Assembly (NCBI GenBank): GCA_049999765.1
Contig: JBNGIQ010009496.1
Location: 1-58,212 of the forward strand
Length of the DNA: 58,212 nt
Origin: Phaeoceros laevis
Taxonomy: Eukaryota; Anthocerotophyta; Anthocerotopsida; Notothyladales
Reading direction: 5' to 3'
Shown: piece by piece, positions 1-9,842 of the stretch
Numbering within the stretch: the stretch's first letter is position 1
Layout: each line of letters starts with the position of its first letter
Translations under genes and position numbers: made by a program
The notes under the pieces: model-generated
The model's database searches: none
What the model was told of the DNA's origin: nothing
The model's input: the letters and a program-made list of their open reading frames with translations, nothing else

Positions 1-2024
1 GTGTCCATGCTGTCAAAAACCTGGCGCGCATCTTCCAGCTCACCACACTTTACATACATGTCCACCAGGCAGGTGCCCACCACAACATCATCCAGCAGTC
101 CTCTTTTGACAATCTTTGAGTGCAGCTCCCTGCCCCTCTGTATGGCGCCAGTGCTTGCACACGCCTTCAGAAGGCAAGCAAAAGTAACATGGTCAGCCAA
201 AATGAGGCCCGCCTCCTCCATTTGTCCATACACAATAAGCGCCTCTTGGCCGAGTCCTTGCTGAGCATACCCAGCAATCAGGGCATTCCATGTCACCACA
301 ACCTTCGTGTCCATGCTGTCAAAAACCTGGCGGGCATCTTCCAGCTCACCACATTTTGCATACATATCCACCAGGCAGTTGCCTACCACTATGTTCTCCA
401 GCAGTCCTCTTTTGACAATCTGTGAGTGAAGCTGCCTGCCATTCTGCAAGGCACCAGTGCTGGCACACGCCTTCAGAAGGCAAATAAAAGTAACATCGTT
501 AGCCAAATTGAGGCCCGCCTCCTCCATTTGTCCATACACAATAAGTGCCTCTTGGCCGAGTCCTTGCTGTGCATACCCAGCGATCAGCGCTGTCCATGTC
601 ACCACATCCTTTGTGGCCATGCTGTCAAAAACCTGGCGTGCATCTTCCAGCTCACCACATTTTGCATACATGTCCACCAGGCAGTTGCCCACCACTACAT
701 CATCCAGCAGACCTCTTTTGACAATCTTTGAGTGCAGCTCCCTGCCCTTCTGCAAGGCACCAGTGCTTGCACACGCCTTCAGAAGGCAAATAAAAGTAAC
801 ATGGTCAGCCAAAATCAGGCCCGCCTCCTCCATATGTCCATACACAAGAAGCGCCTCTTGGCCGAGTCCTTGCTTTGCGTACCCAGCGATCAGCGCTGTC
901 CATGTCACCACATCCTTTGTGGCCATGCTGTCAAAAACCTGGCGTGCATCTTTCAATTCGCCACATTTTGCATACATGTCAACCAGGCAGTTGCCAACAA
1001 ACAAGTTAGTGTGATTGCCACTGTGCAACACATCAGAGTGCACTTTTCTGCCAGATTCCAAGTCGGTGGCAAATGCACAAGCTTGAAGGGCAGCTACAAA
1101 GACGTAATCATTCGCCTGCACTCCTGACCTACGCATCTCCCGGTAGAGTTGTATGGCCTCCTTCGGTTTTCCATGCTTAGCATGTGCAGAGATTATGGAA
1201 AACCACATGAAGACATCCGGTTTCCCTACTCTGTTGAACACATCGATGGCCTCCTCTAGCCTACCTCCACGTGCATACATGCGCAAGAGATGGTTTCCCA
1301 AAAATGCGTTGGATCCGTACCCAAGCTTGACAGTGAGGTCATCAAGTCGTCGCCCCAACACCAGATTTTTTTCAGCTCCGCATATCCGAATGACTCTGTA
1401 CAGCAGAGAGGAGGGCACACGAGATTGTTTCTCTGCCAAGATGGTCAAAGCGTCCACTGCTGGACTTAGCTGCCCATTCTCACAAAGTTGTTCGATTACA
1501 GCCTGAGCTGTTCCGTACCCTTGGCAATCTGGCACTGTCGGAGCAGCTGCATTATGATGCAACAAGGGGTTGGATGTAGGCTGAACAGACCGTCCAACCT
1601 GCTTGTCCAAGGCAGCCAGCTCCGCATCCACCCAGTCAGGCTTGTAGAAGTTGCTCAGCCATATGGGCTCCTTGGACTCCTTGTGCCTGAAGTCGGGAGA
1701 GCGCGCGCTCTTCTTGTTCGTCCTGCAGTCCCACCACAATGTGGGGTCCAAGAAATACTGCCTCCACAACAACTCTTGTTGTTCTCCTGCACTGCTATTG
1801 TCCGGTATGCGTAGCTTGGCTGCTAAGCCACTGCACGGCACAAATGTGCGGCTTGTGTAAATCCATTGCCTCGGAGGCACATTTAACCTCCCCTCCAGCT
1901 CCAGGGTGTGGGCCTGCCTCCCAGCTGGTGGCGTCCAAAACCGCTGATGTTGCATCCCGTTGGTGGCGCAAAATTGTAGGTGGAGAATTGCAGGGTATTT
2001 GAGCAGTAGCAGTCCAGCGGGCAT
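1..2024 (-). CDS. PLS-class PPR protein with an N-terminal OSB-type PDF motif (partial, C-terminus beyond the window)
   Basis: Conceptual translation from the ATG at 2024 is open to the window edge (674 codons, no stop). An in-frame TGA lies about 40 bases upstream and this is the first ATG after it. The N-terminus (MPAGLLLLKYPAILHLQF) looks like an organelle targeting leader. Residues about 80-137 carry a PDF motif as in plant organellar single-stranded DNA-binding (OSB) proteins, with core pieces LDPTLWWDCR, SPDFRHKE and PDWVDAEL. From about residue 170 PPR units follow in P-L-S order, with YAKCGELEDARQVFDS and WTALIAGYAQQGLGQEAL recurring. PLS-class PPR proteins bind organellar RNA, usually for C-to-U editing; PDF motifs bind single-stranded nucleic acid. 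The 102-residue triplets are almost identical at DNA level. Whether E/DYW domains end the protein cannot be seen. Family call is firm; target RNA and compartment are unknown. Confidence 0.88.
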   Translation of the reverse strand, partial: MPAGLLLLKYPAILHLQFCATNGMQHQRFWTPPAGRQAHTLELEGRLNVPPRQWIYTSRTFVPCSGLAAKLRIPDNSSAGEQQELLWRQYFLDPTLWWDCRTNKKSARSPDFRHKESKEPIWLSNFYKPDWVDAELAALDKQVGRSVQPTSNPLLHHNAAAPTVPDCQGYGTAQAVIEQLCENGQLSPAVDALTILAEKQSRVPSSLLYRVIRICGAEKNLVLGRRLDDLTVKLGYGSNAFLGNHLLRMYARGGRLEEAIDVFNRVGKPDVFMWFSIISAHAKHGKPKEAIQLYREMRRSGVQANDYVFVAALQACAFATDLESGRKVHSDVLHSGNHTNLFVGNCLVDMYAKCGELKDARQVFDSMATKDVVTWTALIAGYAKQGLGQEALLVYGHMEEAGLILADHVTFICLLKACASTGALQKGRELHSKIVKRGLLDDVVVGNCLVDMYAKCGELEDARQVFDSMATKDVVTWTALIAGYAQQGLGQEALIVYGQMEEAGLNLANDVTFICLLKACASTGALQNGRQLHSQIVKRGLLENIVVGNCLVDMYAKCGELEDARQVFDSMDTKVVVTWNALIAGYAQQGLGQEALIVYGQMEEAGLILADHVTFACLLKACASTGAIQRGRELHSKIVKRGLLDDVVVGTCLVDMYVKCGELEDARQVFDSMD
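120..960 (-). repeat. Tandem 306-bp coding repeat inside the PPR gene
   Basis: Units starting near 120, 426 and 732 repeat with an exact 306-base period, i.e. 102 codons or one P-L-S triplet. The segment at 1-119 belongs to a further unit. The copies differ at scattered positions only, for example in the aspartate/asparagine and histidine/asparagine choices in the L motif. Such identity suggests recent unequal exchange rather than ancient repeat divergence. Confidence 0.85.
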
Positions 2025-2919
2025 GCCCACGTTTTTCAGCTGTTTGGCATCCAAGACTATTCATGCTGCATCGCGTTAGTGGTGCGCGCCATTGCAGGTG
2101 GAGCAAGAGCGGTAACCTCCGTCGCTGTCGCTCTTGATTTTCACACTGCTCGGCTGTAGAAAAAGTGATGGAGCGAAATCGTGCGTCTGCAGCCAGACTG
2201 ATGAAAAGCACCGAGGATAGGGTTGCAGCTATGCCAATTCGAACTTATATTCTGAAAAGAAATGGTCTCTCCGGAGCTGACAGCAGCCTATCCTAGGACA
2301 AAACCCCTTTTGTATGTGATGCAAAGGCTGTGAAATAGATGATGAGCGCTGAAGAAGGAAGCGAGTTGGAGGCATGGGTGCAATTCTACTTGCAAGATCA
2401 TGCTTTGTTTCTATTGGATGAGAAGAAGCATGAAGGCGACTTGTCGGAAGGGTGGCAACTCTGCGTGCCCCATAAGGATTCAGGAATGCCCACTCAACGT
2501 AGGGAAAATGATGGCCTTAGTATTCCTCGTTTTTAGCGTGATGACGTTGGACTATTGAAGGTTGAACTATTGAACGTTGGACGGCGGTTGAACTATTTTG
2601 ATGACGTTCGAAGGCAGTGCGACGACGCGACGATGGTCGGAGACTCGGAGTTCCCTTCGCTTCTATCACGAGTCAACTGGGGCTGCCCTTTACGGCTGGA
2701 CAACTGTGGGTCCCGTTTGCCGTACCCCGATTGCGTCTTGCCGCACCCCGCTTGCGTCCGCCTATAGTCTACATGCCAAAGGCTGAGGCTCACAGCCGTG
2801 ATGTGTGAAGTTTGCGAGGCGAAAATCCTTTTTAAAACATTGCACAAAAGGTGACAAATTTCAGTCAGAGTTGCATTCTAGTCGGCTGCTGAAGAAAACC
2901 ATGCATTTATTCACTCCAT
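2025..2919. other. Intergenic: 5' flank of the PDF-PPR gene
   Basis: No convincing gene is seen. Short open frames here lack recognisable domains. An AT-rich stretch near 2246-2254 (minus strand GAATATAAG) could be a TATA-like element for the leftward PPR gene, but this is weak. Confidence 0.5.
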
Positions 2920-2999
2920 GTTGACAGTGGGATTCGAACCCACGCCCTTTCGGACCAGAACCTTAATCTGGCGCCTTAGACCAACTCGGCCATGTCAAC
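2920..2999 (-). tRNA. tRNA-Leu(AAG)
   Basis: On the minus strand an 80-base type II tRNA folds with acceptor GTTGACA / TGTCAAC. The anticodon stem is CCAGA / TCTGG with loop TTAAGGT, which gives anticodon AAG (reads CUU; A34 normally becomes inosine). A long variable arm (GTCCGAAAGGGC) and a GTTCGAATC T-loop box are present. Box A (TGGCCGAGTTGG) and box B supply the internal Pol III promoter. There is no intron and no encoded CCA, as expected for a nuclear plant gene. Confidence 0.95.
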
Positions 3000-3180
3000 C
3001 AACGACATGTTGCATAGCCACTAGGGTTTTAATAAAATTTGGATTTGAAGTGAAGACTTTCAGTCCAGGTATTACTGGTACCGGTACCAGAGTAATACCT
3101 ACGGTAATATAATCAGTTCGTCTTCTTATCGACGGTGATGAACCAGGATCCGGGCTTGGACGGTGACGCCAGTTGCGAAC

Positions 3181-6100
3181 ATGCATTGGGGGCGGGCTGT
3201 TGTCGGCAGGGACTTGGCCAGGCATATCTTCTGCCGTAGCCGACTGGGCACGCGGACCTACTATTCGTCTCAGGATGCCGCAAATTTTCTACCCGATCAG
3301 CAGCAGTTGCAGCAGCTCCAGACGGAAGGCACCTTAGGTCCAGGCCAAGGGCAGGGTCAAGGTCGTGGCAGAGGCCGGGGGGCGCCGTTGCCCACACACT
3401 TTGGCACCGCAGGAGCTCCTGGACAACATTTTTCTGATCCTTTTGGCGGTGGAGCAAAGGGGAACAGCCAGCAGGCAGCATGGACGGCGCCTCAATGGGA
3501 TGGCAGCGGCATCAGAGGGGATTCCCGGGGCCAGGCAGCTGGGAGCGGGTGGCAGGCTGTTGGAACTGGTGATGGCAATTCCGCTGCAAATGCCAGGGTT
3601 GAGCCAGGTGCGTGGAGCAATGGCGCGAGGCCGTTGGGAGAGAATCTTGGAAGCAGGCAGACCGCTGGCGTGGAGGCAGCTAGTCCCGGTTACTCACAGT
3701 TTTCAGACTCACAAAATCAGCCCTCCCCCAAGAATCAAACACCAGGAAATTGGCAGAATGCAGTGCAGCACCTTGGGCAACAAGGCAATGATTTTGCGAG
3801 ATCCATGGCTTCTCCTCTTCCAGTTGCTACTCCTGGTTTTGGCTACCCGCAAGGCACTGTTCCAACAGGGATCGTTGGGCAGTCGTTCCAAGGTCAAGCT
3901 GCTGGACAGTCACAAGTTCCTGGTTTCGTTCAGACACAAGGTCCAGTCTTCGGGTCTCCACAAGGTTTGCAGACTTCCCAAAGTCCTCAAGGGTTTGGTC
4001 ATTCACAAAGCCCCCAAGGGTTTGGGTCGTCACACGTTACAGGATCATCACAGGGCTTAGGGCCTTCAACAGGTCTTTCGGGGTTGGAGTCTGCACAAAA
4101 TACTCAGAGATTCGGGCCTTCAGCAGGTGTTTCGGGGTTTGGGTCTTCACAAAATCCTCAAGGATCTGGGTCTGCACAGTTTGTTCAAGCTTTAGGANNN
4201 NNNNNNNNNNNNNNNNNNNNNNNNNNNNNNNNNNNNNNNNNNNNNNNNNNNNNNNNNNNNNNNNNNNNNNNNNNNNNNNNNNNNNNNNNNNNNNNNNCTG
4301 GGTCTGCACAGTTTGTTCAAGCTTTAGGATCTGCCCAGGGGTTTGGACTTCCACAGGTTCCTCAGGGGTTTGAACCTTCACAAGGTGTTCCGAGGATTGG
4401 GCCTTCACAAGGTCTTTCGGGTATTGGGCCTTCACAAAGTCCTCAAGGGTTTGTGTCTTCGCAGGTTCCTCCGGGATTTGGGTCCTCTCATGGTTTTCAG
4501 GGATTTGGGCCTTCTCAGGGTCCTCAGGGCTTGGGGTCGTCACAGGGTCTTTCGGGGATGGGGCCTGCACAGGTTCCTCAGGGCTTTGGGTCGTCACAGG
4601 GTCTTTGGGGAATGGGGCCTTCACAGGTTCCCCAGGGCTTTGGGTCATCACAGGGTCTTTCGGGGATGGGGCCTTCACAAAGTCCCCAAGGGTTTGTGTC
4701 TTCGCAGGTCCCTCCTGGATTTGCATCTTCACATGGTCTTCAGGGATTCGGGCCTTCGCAGGTTCCTCAGGGCCTTCAGTCTTCACAGGGTCTTTCAGGG
4801 ATAGGGCCTTCACAAAGTCCTCAAGGGCAAAGTTCTGCACGGAGTGGTCAAGCTGTAGGATCTCCGCAGGAGTTTGAGCTTCCACAGGTTCCTCAGGGGT
4901 TTGAACCTTCACAAAGTCTTTCGAGAACTGGGCCTTCACAAGGTCCTTTGGGGATTGGGCCTTCTCAAAGTCCTCAAGGGTTTGTGTCTTCACAGGTTCC
5001 TCCGGGATTTGGGTCTTCACATGGTCTTCAGGGATTTGGGCCGTCGCAGGTTACTCAGGGAGTTGGTTCTTCACAGAGTCCTCAGGGGTTTAGTCCTATG
5101 CAGGTTCCTCTTGGGTTCAATCCTTCACAGGTTCCTCAGGTGTACGGGCATTCACAGATTTCTCAGGTATACGGGCCTTCACAGGTTCCTCAGGGGTTCG
5201 GGCCTTCACAGGTTCCTCAGGGGTTCGGGCATTTACAGGTTCCTCAGGGTTTCGCGGTTTCACAGGGTCTTCAGGGCTTCGGGCCTTCGCAGGGATTAGG
5301 GCCTTCACAGGTTCCTCAGGGATTTGTGCCTTCACAGGTGTTAATGCATTCACAAGGTCCCCAGGGCTTTGTATCTTCACAGGGTCCCCAGGGCTTTGTA
5401 CCTTCACAGGGTCCCCAGGGCTTTGTACCTTCACAGGGTCCCCAGGGTTTTGTACCTTCTCAGGGTCCCCAGGGTTTTGTACCTTCTCAGGGTCCCCAGG
5501 GCTTTGTAACTTCACAAGGTCCGCAGTATTATTTATCCTCACAAATTCCTCTGGGGTTTGCGCCTTCACAGGGTTCGGGGTACGCACATCCACAGGGTGC
5601 AGGTTTTCAGCCTGTGCAAGGGCTAGGTTTTGGGGCTTACCAAGGTCAGAGTTTTGGGCCTCCACAAGGTCAGAGTATATGGCCTTCACAAGGTCCAAGT
5701 GCAGGGCCTCCACAAGGTCAGAGCTTCACTCATGCCCAGATGCAAGGTCAGTTCCAAGTGCCACAATTGTCTCAGGTTCCGCAGCAGCAGCCATGGAACA
5801 TTTCTGATCCCTCACTTATGAGGAAGCCTGAAAGCAACGTTTCTTCCTACTTTGGACAAGCAGCTCCTCAAGCAGAACAGAGCTACAGCACGAAGCTTAT
5901 GACAGGGCCTTCCAGGTCGCATGAGCCTCCAGGTACACTGCAGCAGGCAAGACCTTCATCTCCGTTGCCGTTGCCTCCAAGTAGTGAAGGTACTGCTGGT
6001 GCAGGTTATGGGGTGTCTGGAGGTGGCAAAGTATGGCCAACAGCTGATTCCCGGGGGAAAGATTATGCCCTACTGATTGATGCGAACTTTAGGCAAGGAC

Positions 6101-9008
6101 GGCTGAATGAAGTTGAAGTTTTGTTTGAGGAGATGAAGCAAGCGCAGATCCCTGTACAGATTCCGACATACAATGTGCTTATGGAGATGTATTCACGGTC
6201 TGGTCAGCTTGACAAATTGGATCAAGTATTCAAAGACATGCGACAGGTGGCAGCAGGATTTCGTCAGAGCATTGCAGAGCCCGCAGTCCCCAGGTCAAGC
6301 CATCCCTCTCCGTTAGCACCAAGTGCTTCTTATGAGCAGCCTTCAGTTTCTCCCTCCATGAAGCAGGATATTTTTTCACAAGCTCCTCATTCCTTGTCTT
6401 CTCCTGACTCAAGCCCTAACCTTTCTCATAATGCAAGGGCAGTAATTCCTGGTCCAATTTTCTCAGACTCAGTAAAGCCAGCTGAGTCTGGGCCACAGTT
6501 GCCTCAGAGCTCAACGCCTTCAGTCTGGACATCACATGTGTCTATGCCCGCAGTTGAGCCTAAAGTATCACAACCGTTTCCTTGGAAGTCGCAGGCTCAG
6601 GCCCCTTTGACCAAGCCAGCCTTTCAAATCCCAGTGGTTGAGCCAATTCAATCGAGTCCATCTGAGACTCCAAAACGTTCTGACTGGAGCCCACAGGTAT
6701 CTGTAGGTAGGCCCCTTTCACCACTTCCTGTAGTCAATCCCATCATGCCTCAGGTTAGTCCAAGAGCTCCTGAGGTGCTTTCAACTTCTCCACAAGCCAT
6801 TGCACCTCAGGAGCCTGTTGTGACCATTGGTGATGCTGTCAGGCCAGCCTTTCAAATCCCTGTGGTTGAGCCAATTCAATCAAGTTCATCTGAGACTCCA
6901 AAACGTTCTGACTGGAGCCCACAGGTATCAGTAGGTAGGCCCCTTTCACCACTTCCTACAGTCAATCCCATCATGCCTCAGGTTAGTCCGAGAGCTCCTG
7001 AGGTGCGTCCAACTTCTCCACAAGCCGTTGCACCTCAGGAGCCTGTTGTGACCATTGGTGATGCTGTCAAGCCAGAGTCGATTCCTGAGCTGCCTCATCG
7101 AAAGGGTCCTGAAAGGGAGCTACCTTTGCAGTTTCTTGGGTTAAGTATCAGTCCAAGGTCCGGGAGTGGCAGGGGACAGGTGATGTCTCAGTTGGTCTCT
7201 CCAGATAAAGCCAAAACATCTGGCCTGAGCAGGGGCCAGGTCTTGCCTGAGATAAGCAGTGATAAGCCGGAGCTTGGTAAGGGGCAGGCAGGTCCAAAAG
7301 CTCCTGAGGTACTTCGAACCCCTCCACAAGCCGTCGCACCCCAAGATCCTGTTATGACCATGAGTGATGCTGTCAAGCCAGACTCAATTCCTGAGCTGTC
7401 TCATCCAAAGGGTGCTGAACGGGAGCTCCCTTTGCAGTTTCAGGAGTTGAGTTTGAGTCCAAGGTCTGGGAGTGGCAGGGGACAGGTGACGTCTCAGTTA
7501 GTCTCTCCAGATGAACCCGCTGTGAGTAGGGGACAGGTTTTGCCTGAGATAAGCAATGATAAGCCAGTACTCCATAGGGGGCAGGAAGCAAGTATACAGC
7601 CAGGGGCGGCAGTAGTGGAACCTTTTGTGCCACTGTCGTTGTTTGGTCAGAGACCAGAAGTGAGGCCAGGTCTTGGCAGAGGACGTGGCAAACCTGCGGA
7701 AGCAAGTCCTGGACTGGTGCAATATCCGCCCAGGTTACAGAGGATATTCTCTCCAGAGGAGGCAGCAGAAAGAGCAAGGGCTCTGTTGTTGCAAGGTGCT
7801 GAGAGAGACAAGGGACTGCAGCCTCTTCCAGTGCCCGCATTTGCCCCACGAATGCAGCTATCTCCAGAGGAGGCAAGTAGAAGAGCACAGGCTATACTGT
7901 TGAAGAGTGCTGAGAGAGACATAGCAAGAGAGAAAGAGGTCGAGCGCAGAAAACAAGCTCTGATAAAGCCGTTAGATGACCTGAGTAATGATGAGGCTGT
8001 CAGAAGGGCCATGAGTATCCTGGAGCAAAATCTGAGAAAACCAGAGACAGTAGGCAATGAAGAAGCAGAGAAGAGGAGCAAGGGGAAATTTGATAAGTTT
8101 TCCGAGTTTGCGGATGTTACACAGCGAAGAAGAGCTGTGTTGCCGACGGCACCAACCGATAAATCCACAAGTTCTCGAATACGCTCAGAGAAGCGCTTTG
8201 AGCGCTCAACTTCCGACACGTCCTTCAGTCCGGACAGCCAGCCTTCTCTTGTCCGGAAAACCCCAGAGATGGAGCTTCAAGACGCGGAGGATGCTGCCAA
8301 ATCTGCTTTACACCAGACATTTAGGGTGAGATTATGTTTTTCTGCAAATCCAGTCCACTTATTACCTGGCTTACCGATGGGAGGTAGAGGAGGTAAGATA
8401 ACTATGGCATGCCATGTCTGCAGATGGAGTTTGATCCCCAATATGCTATGGAGGACTTTGGGAAGAACCCAGACATTGAGGAAAAACCACTACAAACGTT
8501 AGAGGAAGCACTGCAAGAGGCCAAGAATTTGCTCATGCCCCTCGAAGGCATAACGGAGGAGGATGATTGGCAGGTATATCATGTCTTAGGTGCATGTCAC
8601 GTGGTGCAGCCAGTTTTTTTCGATCAGAAAAGATTACGATCATACACCTGTTCGTTGCTGTTTTGTGAACCAGGCTAGAGTCAAAGAGATGCTAGACAGA
8701 GCCCCCCACCTAGATAAGCTTGTAGAAGCGTACACTGGACCACCCAGAATGACTGCACGCCAACAGAATGAGCAGTTGGATGTCGTAGCTGGACAGCTGC
8801 CTCCACATGCTTCTCCAGAGATAACAGCCTTCACTCAAAGAGCCCTTCTGACACTACAGGTAGTAATCTTGCCAGTGGTTTGCTGTATGTTCAACTTTTT
8901 CAGCCCTCACCTCCCTGTTTTCTCTGCTCACAGAACAATCCAAGCTGGAGATTCACACAAAAGGAGCGGATGATGAAAAATGTTGTGTCCGGTTTCTCCA
9001 ATTACTAG
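3181..9008 (+). CDS. Large mitochondrial-type protein: 9-residue GFGPSQVPQ-like repeats, two PPR motifs, conserved C-terminal domain
   Basis: Proposed exons are 3181-8325, 8424-8573, 8674-8859 and 8934-9008. All junctions are GT-AG and phase 0; the sum is about 1851 residues including gap codons. The start is the first ATG (MHWGRAVVGRDLARHIFCRS), an Arg-rich leader typical of mitochondrial import. Residues about 225-870 are 9-residue repeats such as GFGPSQVPQ and GFVPSQGPQ. Two PPR units lie at about 960-1023 (DYALLIDANFRQGRLNEVEV, TYNVLMEMYSRSGQLDKLDQ). A Pro/Ser-rich linker has duplicated blocks, and then come three helical SPEEAxxRA repeats. The last three exons encode a compact tail (FDPQYAMEDFGKNPDIEE, AYTGPPRMTARQQNEQ, NNPSWRFTQKERMM) that I recognise as a conserved plant domain, possibly of mitoribosome-associated proteins, but cannot name. 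The repeat domain is far longer than usual, and an N gap sits in it. Confidence 0.8.
3840..5800 (+). repeat. 27-bp coding minisatellite (9-residue Gly/Ser/Gln/Pro repeat)
   Basis: The DNA repeats with a basic 27-base period, e.g. the ggcttTgtaccttcacagggtccccag type unit five times at about 5360-5510. Unit types alternate: GFGSSQGLS, GMGPSQVPQ and GFVSSQVPP. Because the period is a multiple of three, the complementary strand is also open over long stretches; that opposite frame is a by-product. Confidence 0.85.
4198..4297. other. Assembly gap (100 N) inside the repeat domain
   Basis: A 100-base run of N. The sequence just before it and the sequence just after it are the same 32 bases (from ctgggtctgcacag to gctttagga). 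This points to an unmerged overlap rather than missing sequence. Confidence 0.9.
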
Positions 9009-9842
9009 GTCAAACCACTGGAGTTCAATTTTTCTTGGCCCCGCAGCTTTGCAGTTGCCGGGATTTGTCAGGAACCACGGCAGTTTTTCAGTTCAGGTCC
9101 TAACAGTTAGGAATCGGAATCCAAACCAACTACCGTGCACCGGTTTGAAGGGGTGTTCACATAATATGAATAAATGGTCGCGGATGGTGCGGGATGGTTG
9201 CGGATGGGTCGCCATGTTTACGACTACCCATTTTAAGATCATTCTGAGTATTTTAAAGTATGTTCATCGCGGATGCCAACCGCGGAAAAAAACGTGGTTG
9301 CCATTCGCGATGCACAATTCATGTGCGACAAAGACCACCCCAAGGGTGCTCGTTTTAGAACCCGGCAAAAAACTTGGGACCCGGCCCCGGACAACAATGG
9401 GATCTGGGTCAACCCTTTACAAATTAACTACACCTCGATTTACCCTCTCCACTTTCTTTTATGCCCCGGATGGTGCGGCTGGTCAGCGGATGATGCGGCA
9501 TAGTTTGCAACTATACCTTGATGTTATGTGAACAGCCCTTCAGTACCTCATTAGGTGCCTTACAGCATCACATGATGCTCTCCGTTACCCGCACGTCAAA
9601 TGCTATCAATCTATCTATTTCACGTGGGTGTGAATTGTACTAGACTTATTAGACCCTTGCAGCTCAGCGACAAACCGCGCAACCGCGCGGAAACCACCTC
9701 TCGGTTGGATGGATGTCAGATGGAGGCATGGCTACATGCAGCCGGAGGGCCCTCTGAAACGCTTGGAGGCCCAGAGATCCGCATTGTCTCGCTCTAGACA
9801 AGTCTGCCAGTTGTTGAACAGTTGAACTTAGAGTGCGAGTTC
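9009..9842. other. Intergenic: 3' flank of the repeat/PPR gene and 5' flank of the next PPR gene
   Basis: No domain-bearing frame was found. Around 9170-9220 there is G-rich local repetition (cggatggtgcgggatgg type), of unknown meaning. Confidence 0.5.

Noticed and set aside
1153-1860. Several plus-strand frames over the PDF-PPR gene.
   Set aside because: They are antisense shadows. The minus strand gives continuous, recognisable PDF and PPR motifs.
1795-2211. A 138-codon minus-strand frame at the start of the PDF-PPR gene.
   Set aside because: It overlaps the PDF-PPR leader in a different frame, ends in TAG before the PDF motif, and shows no domain.
4037-5020. A 327-codon open frame on the minus strand, opposite the large PPR gene.
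   Set aside because: It mirrors the 27-bp repeat of the plus-strand gene. The period is a multiple of three, so the opposite strand stays open by construction, and the product has no independent features.
9150-9540. G-rich gatggttgcggatgg motifs as a possible transposon.
   Set aside because: I could find neither inverted ends nor a duplicated target, only short local repetition.
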